Assembly (NCBI GenBank): GCA_033002965.1
Contig: JAURVB010000771.1
Span: forward strand, 62,001-126,000
Direction: 5' to 3'
Source: Piper betle
Taxonomy: Eukaryota; Streptophyta; Magnoliopsida; Piperales; Piperaceae
DNA length: 64,000 nucleotides
A program made the position numbers and the translations under genes. Positions within the stretch are counted from its first letter, which is position 1. Each line of letters starts with the position of its first letter. Below, in pieces: positions 58,640 to 64,000 of the stretch. The notes under the pieces were generated by a model, which ran no database searches, was not told the DNA's origin, and saw only the letters and a program-made list of their open reading frames with translations.

Positions 58640-58988
58640 ATACTCATTTGTCAATTTGTATTAGTCATTTTTTGGACTAGTAATATTCGTTACTGACGTT
58701 TTTCATATAATATATGTAGGCCTTGCAATCTTGAGTCGACTCTGGTGGGAGGAGAGATAAACACTACACATACTTGAGCTCAGCGCAATTGTTTACTTTC
58801 TTACTTTTATTTATGTTCGATGTGTTTTGATGTGTATTTAATGATATCTTCCATTCTCATGACACCAAGAAGGTTATTTCGATCTATTCCCTCAATCGAG
58901 TCATACCAATCGACAACTTTAAACATGGCTTGACTCGATCATAATATTTCTGATTCAATTATTAAATGAACTGATATCAGGGTATTAC
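58640..58988 (+). repeat. Relic of the Ty3-type LTR (3' end, sense orientation)
   Basis: Matches the end of LTRs B and E (TGGACTAGTAATATTCGTTA resembles TGGACCAGTAACACTCATTA; ATAATATATGTAG and a GGGAGGAGAG block follow). It ends at the insertion point of solo LTR I. Heavily diverged. Confidence 0.6.
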
Positions 58989-61974
58989 TGTAACACCCCA
59001 AATCCGGTCCATGCTTGTGAACCTAATCGGCATGTTATAGGCCCCGGTTAGGTCAGGTAACCCGAACCCAACTCACGCGGATCTAATCTCGGCGTCTTAA
59101 GATGAAGATATTACTCGTCATGCATGGATGAATGCATAGAATCCTAACATGATATTACATGGATGACATGCAAACTAAATTACACACCATCACAATTACA
59201 ATCAAAATCGATGAAAATTCTGAAATAAAACGGACAGAATTTCCCTTAAAAGTGCAATTAGGGTCACCCTGTCAAAATACTATATATAAATATATTTGCA
59301 AACATGTATCTATATATCACACAACTTCATTCACACAATCTGATATACTGTTTACTCATTCTAAAGCTTGGGTTTCAACCCACCACACTTCCGTTGTGTG
59401 CTCTGATTACATTTCACCTCTTGTCATCATATCTTAGCTTTTCATCACGTCATAATATCAACTCATTACATTTAATCATATCCTATCATGTCTTAGCATT
59501 TCACATCATTCACAATATAATAGCATCATAAATAGAATATCAACCACTCTATTGACTAACATGTGTGCAAGCAATAACAGTGCTCCTCCGTCCAAGCTAG
59601 CTCATCCAACTCGTGATTATTACCTACATATAGTATAAAAACACGTCAGTAACAAGTGTTACTGGTCCGAAAAATAAAATAACTATAACAAGCTGGCTAT
59701 GAGAGCAAACTTTCATATGAAAAAAAACTTCATATACTCCACGTGGACACTCTGAAGGGCACTACTGAGGAGCCACTGGGTTGCAGACCCAGTAGCATCC
59801 CGAACTTATTGATCTGCTGCTGCTGATGCCTCTCTCGGCATTTTCTTACTTCATTTTTCTTGTCTCAAATCCTAAGCCCCCTCCTTACCTCCATATTTCT
59901 CCTGGCCTTGAGCACGAAGGCCAAGTGCTCTCGGGCAGTCGCCTTTAGTACCCTTTGAACCACAATTCCAGACATGCGCTGTACTAAACAGTACCCATAA
60001 ACCTCCACGTTCTCTGGGTGTGAGGAACTCAAACGAGGAGTTGTCAGGATCCCTCAAGAATGGAACAGTCCGCTGGCACTAATTCAGAGCCCGCTTTGAC
60101 TGTCACGGCATCCGCTCATGGTATGTGCAGTTGATTTCTCCATCTCTCGTCTCACTGAAAACACGAAAATTACATATATATAGGTCTGGGTAGGGATTTA
60201 TATAATAGGCCCGAAGGCAACTTGTGATGGATCTTGTTTTCAAAATCATCCTCGAGGGGTTATTAATCCGGAAAACTGTTTGGTTAATTGGCCCAAGTTA
60301 AGTGGGATCCAATAAAACGCCACTTAACTCGTCCTGCAAATAATAAAATAAACATACAATAGAAGAGAATGTAAAACAGAGACGAGTCCTAAACAAACCT
60401 GGTAGAAGCTCCAAGCGTGTCATCGCGCCTAGGCGGCAAGCTCCTACTCTGTACCTTCACATCAAAACTAAATACTAACACCCACTAACTAAATGATGCA
60501 TCAAACGCAATGAACATCACACACAATTCAATCATCAACATCCAGCAGCAGTTAAATAATCATAAATGTAAATAATTCTAACTCATCCTATTCATACCAA
60601 TTTTATTGTATTTTTCAAAGTTACGTCCTGATCACTTATCATGCTGAGACTCAATCTACCTCATTAGATCACTTAACCATCATTCTCAATTAATTGCATC
60701 ATGCAATCATCATTTCATTCATAGTCATACATTTATCCAGACAACTAACCAATTCTAGCATGCTATGCTAACAATCATCACCAATTTTAAATAATCAAAT
60801 CGGAGGTAATTATACCTCATGTCATCGGCAATTGGCGATGGCTAGGGTTCCATCGCGCGTCTTAGAGCTCAAATTTGGCACTCATCGGCGTCCAACGTTC
60901 GATCGGGATCGACTAGATGAGCTCCGCAGAAGATCCGGCGAATTCCTGTCAATCCAATTTTCTAGTAGGTTCTGGCAGTTTTCCGGCAACTTCAATGGTT
61001 TTCTGGCACCTTTCCCGGGGCAATTGTTGGCGACGTCTACTGGCTGGCGTCTACTAGCTAGATAGGGGTCATATTAGGTACCATTGAAACCGGCTCGGCA
61101 AGCCCGACACGTTTACGGCATCGACGTGGTCGGTGGAGGCGGCGGCTGGCCTAAAAATGGAAAAAATAAGGCCGACGGCAATGGGTAGCTAGATCCGGCC
61201 AGCCTGGGCGGCGATGGCCTCCACTCATTTTGGGGAAGGTCGTCGGGTGGTCAAGGGTGTCGAGGCTATAGCTGGATTGTGGCGGCGACGATCGCTGGTA
61301 GCGCGATTGGTGACGGAAGCATGGCACAAAGGCGCAGCTTCCTCGCGTCGCGGCGGCCAGATGGTGGCCGGGCTTGGTTGGGGTGGCATGGCGACGCCAT
61401 GGCGGGGCTAGGCGGCGATGGCCGGTGGCAAGGCGACGACGGCGCCGGCGGTGGCGGCACCAAACAGGGGGGGCGGCTAGGGTTTGGAAGGGGAACAGTG
61501 TCGGTGGAGGAGAAGAAATGATTGGGTGGCAAACTTGTAAATATCATTTGTCTCGACTCCGTCTCAAGTCAAGAATAATAACTAAGTCATATTAAATCCT
61601 AAAAAAATCAGAAAAATCCCATAAAATCAAACAAACACCAAAACATCATAATGATATGCTCTAGAACTATCAACCCACCCAAACTGCCCATAAGGCATCC
61701 TAACACAGTAAATGGCCTAAAACTAATTCTATGATCCACTATATATAAAAATAAAAAAATAACCAGCATACTCTCATATATTCTAATAACTCATTCTATT
61801 CTGCTGTTTTCATGACGTTATCATCATATACTTGGGTATGCATGACCCTCATAGCTCATATATGCGACTGGCGTTGGCTCAGTACACTTGTTCTGAATCT
61901 GACTCGACTCGAAAATAACGGTCGAACCGACCGGTTCTAAATATAAAACCCTTACTTGAATTGTGGGTTTTACA
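58989..61974 (-). mobile_element. Solo LTR I of the Ty3-type family
   Basis: Starts TGTAACACCCC and ends GGGTTTTACA, 2986 bp, with a perfect target duplication ATTAC (58984-58988 and 61975-61979). Closely similar to LTR A. Open frames at 61214-61595 lie in its GC-rich section and are not genes. Confidence 0.93.
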
Positions 61975-61979
61975 ATTAC

Positions 61980-62332
61980 AGCCTAGGCGGCGAGCTCTTA
62001 CCTACACATTAAAACTAAAAGCTAACATCTGTTATGATACATCTACATATCCTATATCACACTCACATCAAAGCACTCATCACATCAAATCACATCATGA
62101 TTGACTAAATTACAGTGCAATTATAAGAAACTTATACTTAATTTACCTTATTAGGTCATTAGCATTTATTTCAATACAATTCAAATCATACAAATTCGGT
62201 TTATTTACAATCAAAATAATTTACTATGCCAATCAATCCAATCCTTGCATGTTATGCTAATAATTATCAATTTAAGTAATTATGTCAGAGTTAATTATAC
62301 CTCACGTAATTGGTAATCACGACGACTATGGT
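61980..62332 (-). repeat. LTR relic cut by the next insertion
   Basis: Corresponds to about 11090-11490 of LTR A (CTAGGCGGCGAGCTC.., then the AATTATACCTCACGT block). It breaks off at GACGACTATGG exactly where the next LTR begins. Confidence 0.65.
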
Positions 62333-63903
62333 TGTAAAACCCCATTTTTGGGTTAGGGTTTTACCCGATTTTAGTTTTGTCCCGTTCGGGTAGTTTCAAA
62401 TTGATTCAAGTGAGCTTGAGCCAAAACAATTTTATGAATATGAGTATGAAGCCGAGATGGCCATATGAGAATGTTGTTAAGGTTGAGTATACCCAACATG
62501 CATATGATAGTTTCAGTTATGATACAATATATGCAGGTATACATATAATTTTTTATGAGTTAGTCAGGATTTTAGGCATACATTTATGCCGATCTGCAGC
62601 CATTTGGAATTTTTTGGGTATTTCATTAGCATGAAGCATAGGAATTTCATATCATTAGATTGTGCCCCTATGGGCCCGCTTGATTTAGTTAAGGGTTCAA
62701 GGCTCATTTACCCTTCTTGCGTCGATTCCTGCCTATAGAGTCAATTTCAGGACTCGAGTAAGTTTTGAATTTGGAGGGTGTCAATCCGAGCTTTCCGTAT
62801 ATATATATTGCATATACCCATAGGTAAACTCTGCTAGGCCATTGAGTTGTCGGACACTTAGATTGTGCCACGTGGCAAAATCTAAGTCGTCCACTCAAAC
62901 TTGGCATTCTCTATTTGAACTCTAGAGTTTCCCACATTTCAGAGCTTCACACCCTTTAGCACCGCCACCACTTTGGCTCGCAACTGGCGACACCCCAACA
63001 CTCCTCTAGCTACACCATCGGTACTGCTGTGACCATCTCACGACCAACTAGTCCGTACCCACCATCGCCATTGGAGCCACCGCAATAGCCACCGGCAACG
63101 GTGTTTTCAATGTCGTTTTCCGCCGCCACCCTTTTGGGCAATTTTTTGGTGCCGGCGAACCACCACTGGCCAATCTGACCACCCGCACAACTTCATCTTG
63201 CCTAGATCTACATTTTGAGACAACCCATGACAACCGCCCTGGCCGCGATTCTAGCCAATGATGTCGCTGCACCCAGCGGCCGGCCGTTTTCCCGCTAGCT
63301 AGTGGCCGGACTCCCCGACCATCACCACCATCATGTTCCCCGTCCTCCCTCTTTTGATCACGATCAATGGCAACCTCTGCCGCGTCACCATGGCCATATT
63401 CCGGCAACGAGCACCACCACCCCTGATCGCGTCCACCTACCCGCGGCCACGTTTTCCTGGTCATGCCCGGGTCGGCCTGGCTATTCCCGAGTCCGCCAGC
63501 TGCCAGCCCATGTCCGAGTCTGCCCATCCAATCAGCTCCGCCCAGCCAACCCAGCCCATTTTCCAGACCGGGTTGGTTCAGCCCTTTCAATTTGGTCTGG
63601 TTCAGCTTGGTTTGATCCGGTTCAGCCTGTTTTCGGCCATTTCTAGACCGTTTGTGGTAATTCGAGAACCCTTACATTAGTTTAGATGCATATTCACATG
63701 ATTTAACATAATTGGATTTTATGATGATTTTTCTTAATTTATTTTTTATTTAATTATTTCTTTATTCATTATTATTTATTTATTTTTATTTATATATTTA
63801 TCATATATGATGAATGTTTATATGATTATTAGTTATTATTAACATTATATTTACTTATGAATATTAGTCTTATTATGTTTATTAAATTGTGTGTGTGTGT
63901 GTG

Positions 63904-63950
<47 letters not shown>

Positions 63951-64000
63951 TTTTTTGTTATGAGTATGTTATTAGTTATTTGTATTTAATTATGTATTCT
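62333..64000 (+). mobile_element. Start of another LTR (J), runs off the window
   Basis: Begins TGTAAAACCCC at a breakpoint inside an LTR relic, then continues with sequence unlike the other family: a pyrimidine/GC-rich section (62940-63640) and a very AT-rich end. The other boundary is outside the window. The open frames at 63048-63680 overlap on both strands and have no motif. Confidence 0.45.
63889..63946. repeat. GT/AT dinucleotide microsatellite
   Basis: A GT tract of about eight units followed by an AT tract of about nineteen units. Confidence 0.95.

Noticed and set aside
63048..63680. 180-codon minus-strand frame and plus-strand frames near the right edge
   Set aside because: They overlap on both strands in a GC-rich part of an LTR-like sequence and carry no motif.
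1..64000. tRNA genes, rRNA, CRISPR arrays, riboswitches
   Set aside because: None seen; the tRNA-like words found are retrotransposon primer-binding sites.

Overview
This window is nuclear DNA of a flowering plant, probably a monocot. Genes are intron-containing with GT..AG junctions. Several short genes are very GC-rich (an SDR, a calmodulin-like gene, a small methyltransferase), while intergenic DNA is AT-rich and full of nested LTR retrotransposons. No species is claimed. No rRNA, tRNA, CRISPR or bacterial-type feature was seen.

Genes, left to right: (1) the 3' half of a PTM-type PHD-finger gene (+, 3-3852); (2) a short-chain dehydrogenase of the ABA2/SDR110C type (-, 5923-6875); (3) a four-EF-hand calmodulin-like gene (-, 34380-34968); (4) a seven-exon PMT6/PMT7-type putative methyltransferase with a tandemly triplicated exon 2 region (+, 43805-48189); (5) the last two exons of a small CYSTM-type cysteine-rich protein (+, 49926-50139); (6) a stand-alone LRR protein derived from a CC-NBS-LRR gene but without an NB-ARC domain (-, 52113-53423); (7) a two-exon SAM-dependent methyltransferase (-, 55296-56279). 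They share no pathway and look like ordinary plant gene islands. Four of the seven need single-base frame corrections, a pattern worth checking as an assembly-quality issue.

Repeat blocks fill the rest. At 7.7-13.2 kb lies a deletion-derivative Copia element with 0.4 kb LTRs, containing a second LTR flanked by both a polypurine tract and a primer-binding site, and a nested solo LTR. From 14.1 to 33.0 kb is one large Ty3-type element (called G here) with LTRs of about 2.45 kb. Its 5' LTR carries a nested solo LTR of the same superfamily (perfect AACCG target duplication). Its eroded interior carries a complete 8.4 kb chromovirus (F; perfect GTAAG duplication, nearly identical LTRs, chromodomain) and a truncated LTR. 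At 36.4-41.9 kb a TIR-bounded unit holds another solo LTR and an array of six hairpin-forming AT-rich palindromes. From 58.6 kb to the end are layered LTR relics, a solo LTR (perfect ATTAC duplication) and the start of another LTR.

The most unusual signals are a pair of adjacent stem-loops preserved in every copy of the roughly 2.5-3 kb LTR family, the exon triplication in the PMT gene, the orphan LRR gene, the PPT-LTR-PBS arrangement in the Copia block, the palindrome array, and a telomere-like insertion inside one LTR. I did not find a convincing new multi-gene system.
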